DNA from: Leisingera thetidis
GTDB lineage: Bacteria; Pseudomonadota; Alphaproteobacteria; Rhodobacterales; Rhodobacteraceae
Reading direction: 5' to 3'
Assembly: GCF_025857195.1 (NCBI RefSeq)
Contig: NZ_CP109787.1
Span: 2,421,501 to 2,485,500, forward strand
DNA: 64,000 nt
Shown here: positions 17,158-25,495 of the stretch, one piece after another
How positions within the stretch are numbered: position 1 is the first letter of the stretch
Layout of the letters: each line of letters begins with the position of its first letter
Notes under the pieces: generated by a model
What the model was told of the DNA's origin: nothing
Seen by the model: only the letters and a program-made list of their open reading frames with translations
The model's database searches: none
Position numbers and translations under genes: made by a program

Positions 17158-18366
17158 TTAGTGGGCCGCCTTGATCTTCTCGAAGTCGAGCGTGTTCTCC
17201 TCGGGCGAGGCGTCGATGCTCATCACTTCGCTGCGCTTGTACAGGGCGATATAGGCCAGGCAGGCCACATAGATCCCGATCACCGCGGTGCCGATCCACT
17301 GGATCTGCAGCCACTGGCTCTGGAACGCCAGGGTCAGGGCAAAGAGCACAACCGCATTGCCCAGCACATACGGAATGGTGCCGAAACGCTTGGCCGAAAG
17401 GTTCAGGTTGTCGGTGTAGAGGCGGATCAGCGAGTCAAAGGAGTTGACCACGAAGATGATGCCCACGGCAACCATCGAGACGTTGATCAGCAGCGTCGTC
17501 TCGATGCTGTTCAGGTGGTAGTAGTAGAGCACCGAGAACCACACGCCCAGCGGGATCGACGGGAACACCAGCAGCGCCGCCAGAACCTGCCAGGTGCGCA
17601 ACCCGCCGACAAAGCGCGAGGTGAACTGGCCGATCATGATCGACCATGCGAACCACCAAAACAGGTAGAACTCATGATAGTCGGTCAGCGGCAGCACGAA
17701 TTTGTGGATGTTGGCAAAATAGCCGCCGATGTTGGAGGCGGTATCGGCAAAGGCGCCCAGCCCCATGCCGGCATAGGCCCACATGCCCAGGATCAGCGCC
17801 GCAAACAGTACGGTGGAGCCGATCGACAGAATGCGCACGTACTTGATGTCGGTGGAGGAGAAGGCGGCAAACAGGATCACCAGGAAGGTGATGACATAGA
17901 AGGCCGGGATCACCGTCTCGCCGTCGCCCATGAAGGTGGCGTAATACGGCAGGTAGATCAGGAACAGCGCGCCGGTGAAGGCGCAGGTGCCGATGATGAC
18001 GATGTTGTTGATCCATTTCACCAGCGGGATCTCGAAGAACTTCACCCGCGGCTCGATCACGCAGAAGTAGAAGGTCGTCAGGAAGTAGAAGCCCCAGATC
18101 AGGAAGCCCCAGAAGCCGAATTCCAGCGCCAGCGGGTTGGTGAAGCCATAAGCGGGCTCCGCCGCGGTGTCCGCATAAAGCGGGAAGTCCCAGGCCAGCG
18201 GGAACATGATCAGCCCCACGTCCAGACCGGAGGTGAACAGGATTGCGATGAAGGTGAAAAGGTGAACCGGGGTCACGCCGACGTTGCGGACGTTCCACCA
18301 CTTGATCACGCAGAACGCCACCAGCGCAAAGGCCAGCAGAATCCCGAATGAGATTATGTAGGTCAT
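17158..18366 (-). CDS. BCCT-like choline/betaine transporter (short form)
   Basis: 402-residue integral membrane protein with about ten hydrophobic segments. The tryptophan-rich FWWFAWSIMIGQFTSRFVGG (about 236-255) resembles the conserved helix of betaine-choline-carnitine transporters, and NVGVTPVHLFTFIAILFTSGLDVGLIMF matches their N-terminal region. It is shorter than classical BCCT proteins (about 500-670 residues) and lacks the long hydrophilic tails that sense osmolarity. As first gene of the operon with betC, betB and betA it probably imports choline or choline-O-sulfate. Which substrate it takes is not determined by sequence. Confidence 0.75.
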   Translation of the reverse strand: MTYIISFGILLAFALVAFCVIKWWNVRNVGVTPVHLFTFIAILFTSGLDVGLIMFPLAWDFPLYADTAAEPAYGFTNPLALEFGFWGFLIWGFYFLTTFYFCVIEPRVKFFEIPLVKWINNIVIIGTCAFTGALFLIYLPYYATFMGDGETVIPAFYVITFLVILFAAFSSTDIKYVRILSIGSTVLFAALILGMWAYAGMGLGAFADTASNIGGYFANIHKFVLPLTDYHEFYLFWWFAWSIMIGQFTSRFVGGLRTWQVLAALLVFPSIPLGVWFSVLYYYHLNSIETTLLINVSMVAVGIIFVVNSFDSLIRLYTDNLNLSAKRFGTIPYVLGNAVVLFALTLAFQSQWLQIQWIGTAVIGIYVACLAYIALYKRSEVMSIDASPEENTLDFEKIKAAH

Positions 18367-18435
18367 ATGTCCCTCCCATTTCCGGGCGGAAGCCGCCCAT
18401 AGACATGGAATGGGTACATAACACAGCCGGCTGAC

Positions 18436-18461
18436 TGGCCAAACGATTTTTTAAACGGCCA
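18436..18461. promoter_or_regulatory. Candidate BetI operator in the divergent promoter
   Basis: Inverted repeat TGGCC (18436) / GGCCA (18457), with an AT-rich centre containing two AAAC motifs. It lies between the transporter and betI starts, about 70 bases from the former and 47 from the latter. BetI proteins bind such divergent regions and release on choline. A second TTCAA/TTGAA pair follows at 18463-18498. Confidence 0.5.
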
Positions 18462-18507
18462 TTCAAGTTTTCAATTCACGCTAACAACAGTTGAAACGGC
18501 GCCCCAA

Positions 18508-19101
18508 TTGCCGCACAACTTTGTCATGAGCAGGAAACGCATCCGGGACATCCGCAACGAAGAGCTGATCGAAGCCACCATCGTCGCCGTGCACAAGCGG
18601 GGCTACGGGGTTGTAACCATGGCGGAAATCGCCAGGGAGGCCGGGGCGTCGGCGGCCTCGATCAACTATTATTTCGGCTCCAAGGAAGGGCTGATGGAAG
18701 CCACCATGCTGCATCTTCTGGGCAAGCTGCGGCGGGCGATGTGCGCAGGCTACGCCACCGCGCGCACCCCGCGCGAGCGGCTTTACGCGGTGATGGATGC
18801 CAACTTTGCCGATGGTCTTTATACCGTTCCCCAGTGCAGCATCTGGATGCAGTTCTGGGCAAATGCGCCTTATTCGCCGCGGCTGAGCCGCCTGCACCGA
18901 ATCAACCGGGCCCGGGTGCGCAGCCATTTCCTGGCCGAGCTGAAGGCGCTGCTGCCGCCGGGCCGGGTGGAAACCGCGCGCCAGGCGCTGCAGAGCTACA
19001 TGGACGGGGTCTGGCTGCAGGCGGCGCAATCCGAGGAGCCGCTGGACCCGCAGGACGCGCGCGCCGCGGCGCACCGGGTGGTGGATCTGGTGATTCCCTG
19101 A
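18508..19101 (+). CDS. betI: Choline-responsive TetR-type repressor
   Basis: 197 residues. The N-terminal TetR helix-turn-helix spans about 15-60 (LIEATIVAVHKRGYGVVTMAEIAREAGASAASINYYFGSKEGLMEATM). The C-terminal ligand domain has the BetI-type CSIWMQFWANAPYSPRLSRLHRINRARVRSHF. It is transcribed away from the bet operon across 140 bases holding inverted repeats, the classical repressor arrangement. A second in-frame ATG at 18526 (MSRKRIRDIRNEEL) is an equally good start. Ligand (choline) is inferred from family and neighbours. Confidence 0.92.
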   Translation: MPHNFVMSRKRIRDIRNEELIEATIVAVHKRGYGVVTMAEIAREAGASAASINYYFGSKEGLMEATMLHLLGKLRRAMCAGYATARTPRERLYAVMDANFADGLYTVPQCSIWMQFWANAPYSPRLSRLHRINRARVRSHFLAELKALLPPGRVETARQALQSYMDGVWLQAAQSEEPLDPQDARAAAHRVVDLVIP

Positions 19102-19111
19102 CTGCGGTGCC

Positions 19112-20110
19112 TCAAGGCAGCCGCCGGTAGTCGAGCCGGATGCCGCGCGGCAGGTAGACCAGCGTCATGCTGCCGCTGGTCAGGGACTGGATCCGGTAGC
19201 AAAGGCTGGTGCCGCGCAGGCTGTCCCAGGCCATCAGGAAATCACCGGTGCGGTCCGCTCCCCGGCAGCTTTCCTGGATCGAGACAAACTCGGGGGTCAT
19301 GCGCCTGCCCGCGTAGCTGACCTGGCGGACGGCGCCCGAGATGGAAAACCTGTCCTTCGGGTTCCTCACTGACAGCCACTCCCCCTGCATCTGCTGCAGC
19401 ATCCTGTCGAACCGGTTCGGAGCCCGCGGCGTGACACTCTGCAGGTCCAGCGCGCCGGATGTGCCGAAAAGGGACGTCATTTCTCCTTCGATGGCCAACG
19501 GGGCGCCGGGCAGCAGTCCGAGCAGGAAGGTAAACACGGGGTCGGACACCTGAACCCGGCCCTCGCTGCCGATTTCCAAACCGCCTCCGACAAAGCGGCA
19601 GGCCACTGTTTCCGGTGTTGCCAGCGGCTTGCAGCCCTGAAAGACCACTTCCGCCGCAAAGGGCAGCCCGGCGGGAGCAGCCTCGGCGGCGCTCCCGGTG
19701 ACCGCCTGGGAGCGGGTACTGAGCAGGATCCGCTGGTCTGCGGGCTTTGCCACCGCTTTGGCAAATCCCTGCTCGGCATAGCCCAGGGCGGCGCAATCGC
19801 CGTGGTCCGCGGCCCGGAACCGGCCCGGCGCGGTGCAGAACCGGATACTGTCGTCGCGGAACCGGTATCCGGGACTTTCGGTACGGAAATAGAAGAACCT
19901 GCCCTGGTACCCGTCCGGCACCGGTTCGAAGCAGCCGCCCGGCACCACGGGCTGCCAGCCCTGTGCAACCCAGCTGCCATTGGCGCGGGCAGCAACAGCC
20001 AGATGATGCAAGGCCTCCGTATCGTTGCAGATACGGATCCGGGCTTCACCGGCCGGCGCTTTGAGCAGGGCCGCCAGCAGCAATCCGGCCAGCCAAAGGA
20101 ATTTTGCCAT
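19112..20110 (-). CDS. Exported DUF1036 protein, paralogue 1
   Basis: 332 residues. A signal peptide (MAKFLWLAGLLLAALLKAPAGEA) is followed by a DUF1036 domain (RICNDTEALHHLAVAARANGSWVAQGWQPVVPGGCF to FCTAPGRFRAADHGDCAALGY). The C-terminal region (LQQMQGEWLSVRNPKDRFSISG to GSMTLVYLPRGIRLDYRRLP) closely parallels the protein at 25496. Cysteines are regularly placed, suggesting disulfides in the periplasm. DUF1036 is of unknown function. The QGEW...YLPRG part looks like a small beta-barrel, which is a guess. It converges with betI, with a ten-base gap. Confidence 0.85.
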   Translation of the reverse strand: MAKFLWLAGLLLAALLKAPAGEARIRICNDTEALHHLAVAARANGSWVAQGWQPVVPGGCFEPVPDGYQGRFFYFRTESPGYRFRDDSIRFCTAPGRFRAADHGDCAALGYAEQGFAKAVAKPADQRILLSTRSQAVTGSAAEAAPAGLPFAAEVVFQGCKPLATPETVACRFVGGGLEIGSEGRVQVSDPVFTFLLGLLPGAPLAIEGEMTSLFGTSGALDLQSVTPRAPNRFDRMLQQMQGEWLSVRNPKDRFSISGAVRQVSYAGRRMTPEFVSIQESCRGADRTGDFLMAWDSLRGTSLCYRIQSLTSGSMTLVYLPRGIRLDYRRLP

Positions 20111-20176
20111 CTGCAGCCCCCGCGTGCGCCAACAAGAGCGGGAAACCGTCCCGGGCTTGCGGCATCCCTGAGTCCA

Positions 20177-21097
20177 TCAAACGCCGGTTGCGTTACCGGA
20201 AGGTGTAAGAGCCTTCTTTTTGATCCTGGCTTCACGCCAGGAAATGAAGCTGACCGCAGACAGGATCAGCCCGCCGCCGGACACCACCCAGATATCGGCC
20301 GGTTCCCCGAACACCAATGCGCCCAGCAAGGTGGCCCAGAGCAGCTGCAGGAAGGTGACGGGCTGGGTCACCGACACCGGTGCCGCGGCAAATGCCAGGG
20401 TCATGGTGTAGTGGCCTCCGGTGGCAAACAGCGCGACCAGCAGCAATATGCCGGTTTCCGCCAGTGTCGGCGTCACCCAGACCGCCAGCGCAAACGGGGC
20501 CAGCCCGATGGTGACAAAAACCGAGAGCATCGCCACCACAACTGCCGGGCTGTTGCTGCCCACGGTGAACTTGGCAATCAGGTAGGAGGCGCCGAAGAAA
20601 ACGGCAGTGAACAGCATCGCGACATGGCCCGGCGTGACCTCGCGGAAGCCCGGCCTCAGGATGATCGCGGCACCGACCAGCGCCACGGCGATGGCGGTGA
20701 TCCGGCGGAGCGCCAGTTTCTCGCCCAGAAACAGCGCCGCGCCCAGGGTGACATACACCGGCGACAGGTAATTCATTGCCGTGACCTCGGCCAGCGGGAT
20801 CTGGGTCATCGCAAAGAACCACAGGATCACCCCCGCCGTATGCACCGCGCCGCGGCCTGCAAACAGCGCCCAGAGCCGCGGTGTCAGCCGCGCCCTGCGC
20901 AGGGCGCCGATCATCGGGATCAGAAACACCAGCCCCAGCAGGTAGCGCAGAAAGGCGCTTTCGGCCGGCGGGATGCGGGCGCCGAGATATTTGACCAGCG
21001 CCGTCACCGCGACAAAGCAGAGGCCGGTCATCACCATCCAGAATACCCCCATCAGGGGGCTCTGGCTGGCTGGGGCACTGTCTGCGGTTTGGCTCAT
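20177..21097 (-). CDS. EamA (DMT superfamily) transporter
   Basis: 306 residues with ten hydrophobic segments in two EamA repeats: repeat 1 starts VFWMVMTGLCFVAVTALVKYL, repeat 2 starts HVAMLFTAVFFGASYLIAKFTVG. The second helix of repeat 1 has PPAESAFLRYLLGLVFLIP and the fourth AMTQIPLAEVTAMNYLSPVYVTLGAALFLGE, both typical of the family. Drug/metabolite exporter of unknown substrate. The start at 21097 (MSQTADSAPA) is preferred to one at 21184, whose extra 29 residues look untranslated and would overlap the pirin gene end. Confidence 0.88.
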   Translation of the reverse strand: MSQTADSAPASQSPLMGVFWMVMTGLCFVAVTALVKYLGARIPPAESAFLRYLLGLVFLIPMIGALRRARLTPRLWALFAGRGAVHTAGVILWFFAMTQIPLAEVTAMNYLSPVYVTLGAALFLGEKLALRRITAIAVALVGAAIILRPGFREVTPGHVAMLFTAVFFGASYLIAKFTVGSNSPAVVVAMLSVFVTIGLAPFALAVWVTPTLAETGILLLVALFATGGHYTMTLAFAAAPVSVTQPVTFLQLLWATLLGALVFGEPADIWVVSGGGLILSAVSFISWREARIKKKALTPSGNATGV

Positions 21098-21180
21098 GAC
21101 TGCGACTTGAACACCCGTTGGAGCACCGGCGCAAGACTTCACATGTGAAATATTTCCGGGCGGCCCGCCGCCCGCCCGTG

Positions 21181-22113
21181 TCACGGCAGCGGAATGTGCT
21201 CCTGATCATCGCCGGGCGGCAGCTGGAAGCGTCCGTGCTGCCAGTCGCCTGCGGCCCAGGACGCCTTGGCCGCCTCGATCCGGTCGCGGGAGGAGGCGAC
21301 GAAATTCCACCAGATGTAGCGCGGCCCGTTCAGGGTCTCGCCGCCCAGCGCCATCAGCCGGGCGCCCGCGGGGCCTGCGGTCACGGTGATCTCGTCGCCC
21401 GGGCGGAACACCATCATCCGGCCGGCCTCGAAGGTTTCGCCTGCGATCTCCACCGAGCCTTGGGTCACATAGACACCCCGGTCCTCGTAATCGGAGGGCA
21501 AGGGCAGCCTGGACCCGGCCTGCAGCACAACATCGGCATAAAAGGTTTCAGAATAAAGCGTTGCAGGCGCTTTCTCACCCCAGGCGGAGCCGAGGATCAG
21601 GCGCACCGCCTTGCCCTCTCCCTCCAGCAGCGGCAGTGCTGCCTTGCCGTGATGCTCAAAGGCGGCTGGCACGTCCTCGTGGCTGTCGGGCAGCGCGATC
21701 CAGGTCTGGATGCCGAACAGGCTGCTGGCGCCCTGGCGGGTGGCGGCAGAGGTGCGCTCGGAATGGGTGACGCCTTCCCCCGCCACCATCCAGTTCACCT
21801 CGCCCGGGTAGATCATCTGATGGGTACCTAGGGAATCGCGGTGCTCGAACTCGCCCTCGTACAGATAGGTGACGGTGCCAAGGCCGATATGCGGGTGCGG
21901 GCGCACGTCGATGCCCTGCCCGGTCAGGAACTCGGCCGGTCCGGCCTGATCGAAGAAGATGAACGGCCCCACCATCTGGCGGCGCGGCGCGGGCAGCGCG
22001 CGGCGCACCTCGAAGCCGCCGATGTCGCGGGCCCGCGGGATGATCACCGTTTCGATGGAGTCGAGATCGCCCGCGTCGGGGCATTGCGGTTCCAGTGCCG
22101 GGTTCCAGCTCAT
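21181..22113 (-). CDS. Pirin family protein
   Basis: 310-residue bicupin. The N-terminal cupin includes VGPFIFFDQAGPAEFLTGQGIDVRPHPHIGLGTVTYLYEGEFEHRDSLG (about 48-96), with the histidines that bind iron, and the pirin motif YPGEVNWMVAGEGVTHSER. The C-terminal cupin carries GVYVTQGSVEIAGETFEAGRMMVF. Pirins are cytoplasmic metalloproteins; some have quercetinase activity, and the role here is unknown. Upstream of the EamA gene on the same strand and likely co-transcribed with it. Confidence 0.92.
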   Translation of the reverse strand: MSWNPALEPQCPDAGDLDSIETVIIPRARDIGGFEVRRALPAPRRQMVGPFIFFDQAGPAEFLTGQGIDVRPHPHIGLGTVTYLYEGEFEHRDSLGTHQMIYPGEVNWMVAGEGVTHSERTSAATRQGASSLFGIQTWIALPDSHEDVPAAFEHHGKAALPLLEGEGKAVRLILGSAWGEKAPATLYSETFYADVVLQAGSRLPLPSDYEDRGVYVTQGSVEIAGETFEAGRMMVFRPGDEITVTAGPAGARLMALGGETLNGPRYIWWNFVASSRDRIEAAKASWAAGDWQHGRFQLPPGDDQEHIPLP

Positions 22114-22197
22114 CCTTCCCTCCTGTCAGCGGCTGCAGGGAAAAGGTAGCGCGTTTCTGCGCGGGCGTTAGGGGGCCGCGCGCACAGGCACTGTTCG

Positions 22198-22800
22198 TCA
22201 CATCAACAGGAGCTTGGCGGCAATGGCCCACATGGTGAGGCCGACAATGGCATCCAGCACCTGCCAGGCGCGCGGGCGGGCAAAGACCGGGGCCAAAAGG
22301 CTGGCGCCGTAGCCGAGCGAAAAGAAGAAGGTGAAGCTGGCGATGGCGGCGCCGGCGGCAAAGACCAGCGGCTGCGGATACTGGGCGGAGATCGAGCCGA
22401 GCAGCACCACGGTGTCGAGGTAGACATGCGGGTTCAGCCAGGTCAGCGCCAGCACGGTGGCCAGCACCGGCAGCAGCGCGGCGCCTGCCCCCTCCTGCGC
22501 GGCTTCCAGAGTTTCCCCGCCCTGCCAGGCGGCGCGCAGGGCACGGGCGCCGTACCAGATCAGGAAGGCGGCACCGCCCCAGCGCATCGCCTGTTCGAAC
22601 CACGGCAGCGCCAGCGCCAGCGAGCCGAAGCCGAACACGCCCGCGGTGATCAGCACAGCGTCGGAGCCTGCGCAGGTGAGGCAGATCCAGAACACGTGCT
22701 GGCGCCGCAGCCCCTGGCGCAGGACAAAGGCGTTCTGGGCGCCGATCGCCATGATCAGGCTGAGGCCAAGGGCAAATCCGGCAAGCAGGCTGGGGGGCAT
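22198..22800 (-). CDS. LysE/ArgO-type basic amino acid exporter
   Basis: 200 residues with five to six membrane segments. The start MPPSLLAGFALGLSLIMAIGAQNAFVLRQGLRRQHV is characteristic of LysE/ArgO, with GAQNAF the family motif; further on are TCAGSDAVLITAGVFGFG and LALTWLNPHVYLDTVVLLGS. It exports lysine or arginine. The ATG at 22800 is preceded by GGAG six bases upstream, so it is preferred to the in-frame ATG at 22812. Divergent from an ArgP/LysG-type regulator 90 bases away, the standard pairing, so induction by basic amino acids is likely. Confidence 0.92.
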   Translation of the reverse strand: MPPSLLAGFALGLSLIMAIGAQNAFVLRQGLRRQHVFWICLTCAGSDAVLITAGVFGFGSLALALPWFEQAMRWGGAAFLIWYGARALRAAWQGGETLEAAQEGAGAALLPVLATVLALTWLNPHVYLDTVVLLGSISAQYPQPLVFAAGAAIASFTFFFSLGYGASLLAPVFARPRAWQVLDAIVGLTMWAIAAKLLLM

Positions 22801-22889
22801 CGCTGTCTCCATTGGTGTGCTGGGATTTGACTAGGCGCTGCCGCGCCGTTAATCCAGTTAAAGAGACTTAAGCCAGATTAGAGTTGCTA

Positions 22890-23819
22890 ATGCAGATGGA
22901 TCCCAGCCAGCTGGCGGCGCTGAGCGCGGTGCTGCGTCTTGGCGCGTTTGAGGCCGCGGCGCATGCGCTGGCGGTGACGCCCTCGGCCGTCTCGCAGCGG
23001 ATCAAGGCGCTGGAGGACCGCATTGGCACCGCGCTGGTGCTGCGCGGCGCGCCCTGCACCGGCACTGCCGCGGGCTTGCGGATTGCCAAACATGCCGAGG
23101 ACATCGGCCTGTTGGAGGCGCAGCTGGCGCGCGAGCTGGCGCTGGAGGCGGGCCAGGGCCCGGTGCGGCTGCGGATTGCGGTCAATGCCGACAGCCTGGC
23201 GAGCTGGTTCATCGGGGCGATGGCAGACGTGGACGGCGTGCTGTTCGATCTGCTGGTGGATGACCAGGACCACAGCGCGGACTGGCTGAAGCGGGGCGAG
23301 GTTTCGGCGGCGGTGACTGCCAGTTCCAAGCCGGTGACCGGGTTTGACGCCTTTCCGCTGGGCACGCTGGACTATGCCGCAACCGCCAGCCCGGCGTTCA
23401 TGGCGCGCTGGTTCCCCGATGGGGTGACACCGGAGGCCGCGGCCCGCGCGCCTTGCTTGATCTTCAATGCAAAAGACAGTCTGCAACGGCTGTGGCTGGA
23501 GCGGAATGTGGCGCCCGGGCTGGCGCCGCCCGCCCATTTCCTGCCTTCCACCCAGGCTTTCATCGATGCCGCTGCGGCGGGTCTGGGCTGGGGCATGAAC
23601 CCCTTGGCGATGGTCGCAGGCGACATCCGCTCCGGCCGCCTGGTCCCATTGATTGCGGACACCGCGCTGCCGGTGCCGCTGACCTGGCAGGTGGCGCGGG
23701 TGATGGCGCCTGCCCTTGCAGAGGTGACCCGTGCGGTGCAGAAATCGGCTAGACTGTATCTGACGCAAAGCCAAACCGGAAAGCCCGCCCATGTTCTCGA
23801 AAGACGCTCTCAGCTATGA
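22890..23819 (+). CDS. ArgP/LysG-type LysR regulator
   Basis: 309 residues. Winged helix at the N-terminus (MQMDPSQLAALSAVLRLGAFEAAAHALAVTPSAVSQRIKALEDRIGTALVLRG), followed by a LysR ligand domain. The RGAPCTGTAAGLRIAKHAEDIGLLE stretch and the divergent lysE/argO gene identify the ArgP/LysG subgroup, which activates export when lysine or arginine accumulates. ATG at 22890 rather than TTG at 22884. The 3' end overlaps the next gene by 29 bases in another frame. Confidence 0.9.
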   Translation: MQMDPSQLAALSAVLRLGAFEAAAHALAVTPSAVSQRIKALEDRIGTALVLRGAPCTGTAAGLRIAKHAEDIGLLEAQLARELALEAGQGPVRLRIAVNADSLASWFIGAMADVDGVLFDLLVDDQDHSADWLKRGEVSAAVTASSKPVTGFDAFPLGTLDYAATASPAFMARWFPDGVTPEAAARAPCLIFNAKDSLQRLWLERNVAPGLAPPAHFLPSTQAFIDAAAAGLGWGMNPLAMVAGDIRSGRLVPLIADTALPVPLTWQVARVMAPALAEVTRAVQKSARLYLTQSQTGKPAHVLERRSQL

Positions 23820-24483
23820 TCCGCTGCCCCTGCCCGACCGGGCGGCCTATTCGGACGCGCAGATGCAGGAAAAGGCGGCAGAGTTTCTGGCCCATATGCA
23901 GCGGCGCCATACGGTGCGGGATTATTCAGACCGGCCGGTGCCGCGGGCGGTGATCGAAACCTGCATCCGCGCGGCCGGCACCGCGCCCTCGGGGGCCAAT
24001 CACCAGCCCTGGTTCTTTGCCGCGATCTCCAACCCGGAGCTGAAGGCGCGGGTCCGGGCCGAGGCCGAGGCGGAGGAAAGGAAATTCTATGCGGGCGGCG
24101 CCGGCGATGAATGGATCAAGGCGCTGGAGCCGATCGGCACCGATGCCGACAAGCCGCATCTGACCGCCGCGCCCTGGCTGATCGTGGTCTTTGCACAGCG
24201 CTGGGGGGAATTCAGCGACGGCAGCCGGTACAAGAACTACTACGTGCCGGAAAGCGTCAGCATCGCCACCGGCGTTTTGCTGACAGCGCTGCATACGGCG
24301 GGGCTGTGCGCCCTCACCCATACCCCGAACCCGATGAAGTTCCTGAACGGCGCCCTGGGGCGGCCGGCCTCGGAGAAGCCCACCATGATCATCGCCGTCG
24401 GCCATCCGGCGGCGGACGCCACGGTGCCCGCCGTTGCCAAGGTGAAAAAACCGCTGCAGGAGATTGCCGCATTTGCAGAGTGA
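23791..24483 (+). CDS. Nitroreductase family flavoprotein
   Basis: 230 residues, an FMN-dependent nitroreductase fold. RRHTVRDYSDRPVPRAVIETCIRAAGTAPSGANHQPWFFAAISNPEL (about 35-80) holds the FMN-binding arginines and the S-G-A-N-x-Q-P motif. A C-terminal AVGHPAADATVP loop follows ALHTAGLCALTHTPNPMKFLNGALGRP. The THTP/PMKFL pattern is like the iodotyrosine-deiodinase-type branch; the substrate is unknown. It starts inside the end of the ArgP-like gene, implying coupled transcription. A GGAAAG ribosome-binding site precedes the ATG. Confidence 0.88.
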   Translation: MFSKDALSYDPLPLPDRAAYSDAQMQEKAAEFLAHMQRRHTVRDYSDRPVPRAVIETCIRAAGTAPSGANHQPWFFAAISNPELKARVRAEAEAEERKFYAGGAGDEWIKALEPIGTDADKPHLTAAPWLIVVFAQRWGEFSDGSRYKNYYVPESVSIATGVLLTALHTAGLCALTHTPNPMKFLNGALGRPASEKPTMIIAVGHPAADATVPAVAKVKKPLQEIAAFAE

Positions 24484-24571
24484 CCCCGGCCGCAGGGGAC
24501 CGCAAATTCCAGGTGTTCCAGCCGGTTTGCCGGCACGGGAATTGTGCCGTCTGCGGCAGGCGGCAAGGCTG

Positions 24572-25408
24572 ATGCGCGCCCCCGCCTCCCCGCGCCGCAG
24601 CCTGGTTCTGCAGGTGGTGCTGCCGCGGGCGGGGGTTGTGGCCGGGTGGCTGGCGCTCAATCACTGGATCCGGCTGCCGGTGCCGCTGGCTTATGCGCTG
24701 ATGGCCGCGGACGGGCTGTTTCTGCTGTGGCAGGGCCGGGCCTTTCAGCTGAGCGCCGATGCGCATGTGCGCAGCACCGGGGCGATGGCGCCGGTCTGGG
24801 GCGGCTGGCTGGTGCTGCTGTTTGCAGGCTTCGCCGCGCTGACATTGTGGTGGGATGCGCTGCTGATCGCCAGGGCGGTGGAACAGCCCGCCTATGCCGA
24901 GCAGCGGCGGCAGGCGCGCGAGGCGCTGTACAGCCTGACGGTGTCCGCTGACGGCCGGGTGCTGGTCCTCGAGGGCGAGATCACCTTCGGGCTGACCCGG
25001 CGGATGGAGCAGATGGCGGACCGGCACCCCGGCCTGCACCGGGTGTCCCTGACCAGTCCCGGCGGTCTGATCGCGGAAGCCCGCGGCGCGGCCAGGCTGA
25101 TCCGGGAGCGCGGACTGGCCACGCGCGCCGAGGGCCTGTGTGCTTCGGCCTGCACCCTGATGTTCGCCGCCGGCCGCCGCCGCAGCCTGGGGCGCGGGGG
25201 GCGGCTTGGCTTTCACAGCTATGCGCTGCAGTTCGAAAGCGGCCTGCCGCAGATCGACCTGGGAAAGGAGCAGGAAAAGGACCGCGCTTTTCTGCTGCAG
25301 CAAGGGGTGAGCGCAGAGTTTGCCGACCGGATCTTCGCCATCTCCCACCAGAACCTTTGGGTGCCCGGCACCGCGGCCTTGCGGGCCGGCGGTGTCCTGA
25401 CCGACTAG
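24572..25408 (+). CDS. Membrane-anchored ClpP-fold (SDH-type) protein
   Basis: 278 residues. About three N-terminal hydrophobic segments (LVLQVVLPRAGVVAGWLALNHWI, PLAYALMAADGLFLLW, VWGGWLVLLFAGFAALTLWW) precede a soluble ClpP/crotonase-like domain: RVSLTSPGGLIAEARGAARLIRERG, then TRAEGLCASACTLMFAAGRRRSLG and LGFHSY. The serine in CASAC and the histidine in FHSY occupy the places of a catalytic pair in ClpP-like periplasmic proteins (COG3904-like, recalled). The start at 24572 (MRAPASPRRS) is preferred over one at 24464 that would overlap the nitroreductase. Function unknown, possibly a membrane protease. Confidence 0.7.
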   Translation: MRAPASPRRSLVLQVVLPRAGVVAGWLALNHWIRLPVPLAYALMAADGLFLLWQGRAFQLSADAHVRSTGAMAPVWGGWLVLLFAGFAALTLWWDALLIARAVEQPAYAEQRRQAREALYSLTVSADGRVLVLEGEITFGLTRRMEQMADRHPGLHRVSLTSPGGLIAEARGAARLIRERGLATRAEGLCASACTLMFAAGRRRSLGRGGRLGFHSYALQFESGLPQIDLGKEQEKDRAFLLQQGVSAEFADRIFAISHQNLWVPGTAALRAGGVLTD

Positions 25409-25495
25409 CAGCCGGGCTGCGGGGCATCCGGGTTTTCCTTGCCGCCCCCGGCATTCCCGCCTAGCGTTTCAAGCATCAGCCGGGGGACATTGAAA

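Noticed and set aside
15574..18351. 925-residue open frame on the plus strand opposite betC and the transporter
   Set aside because: No domain, H/Q/R-rich, wholly antisense to betC and the BCCT-like gene.
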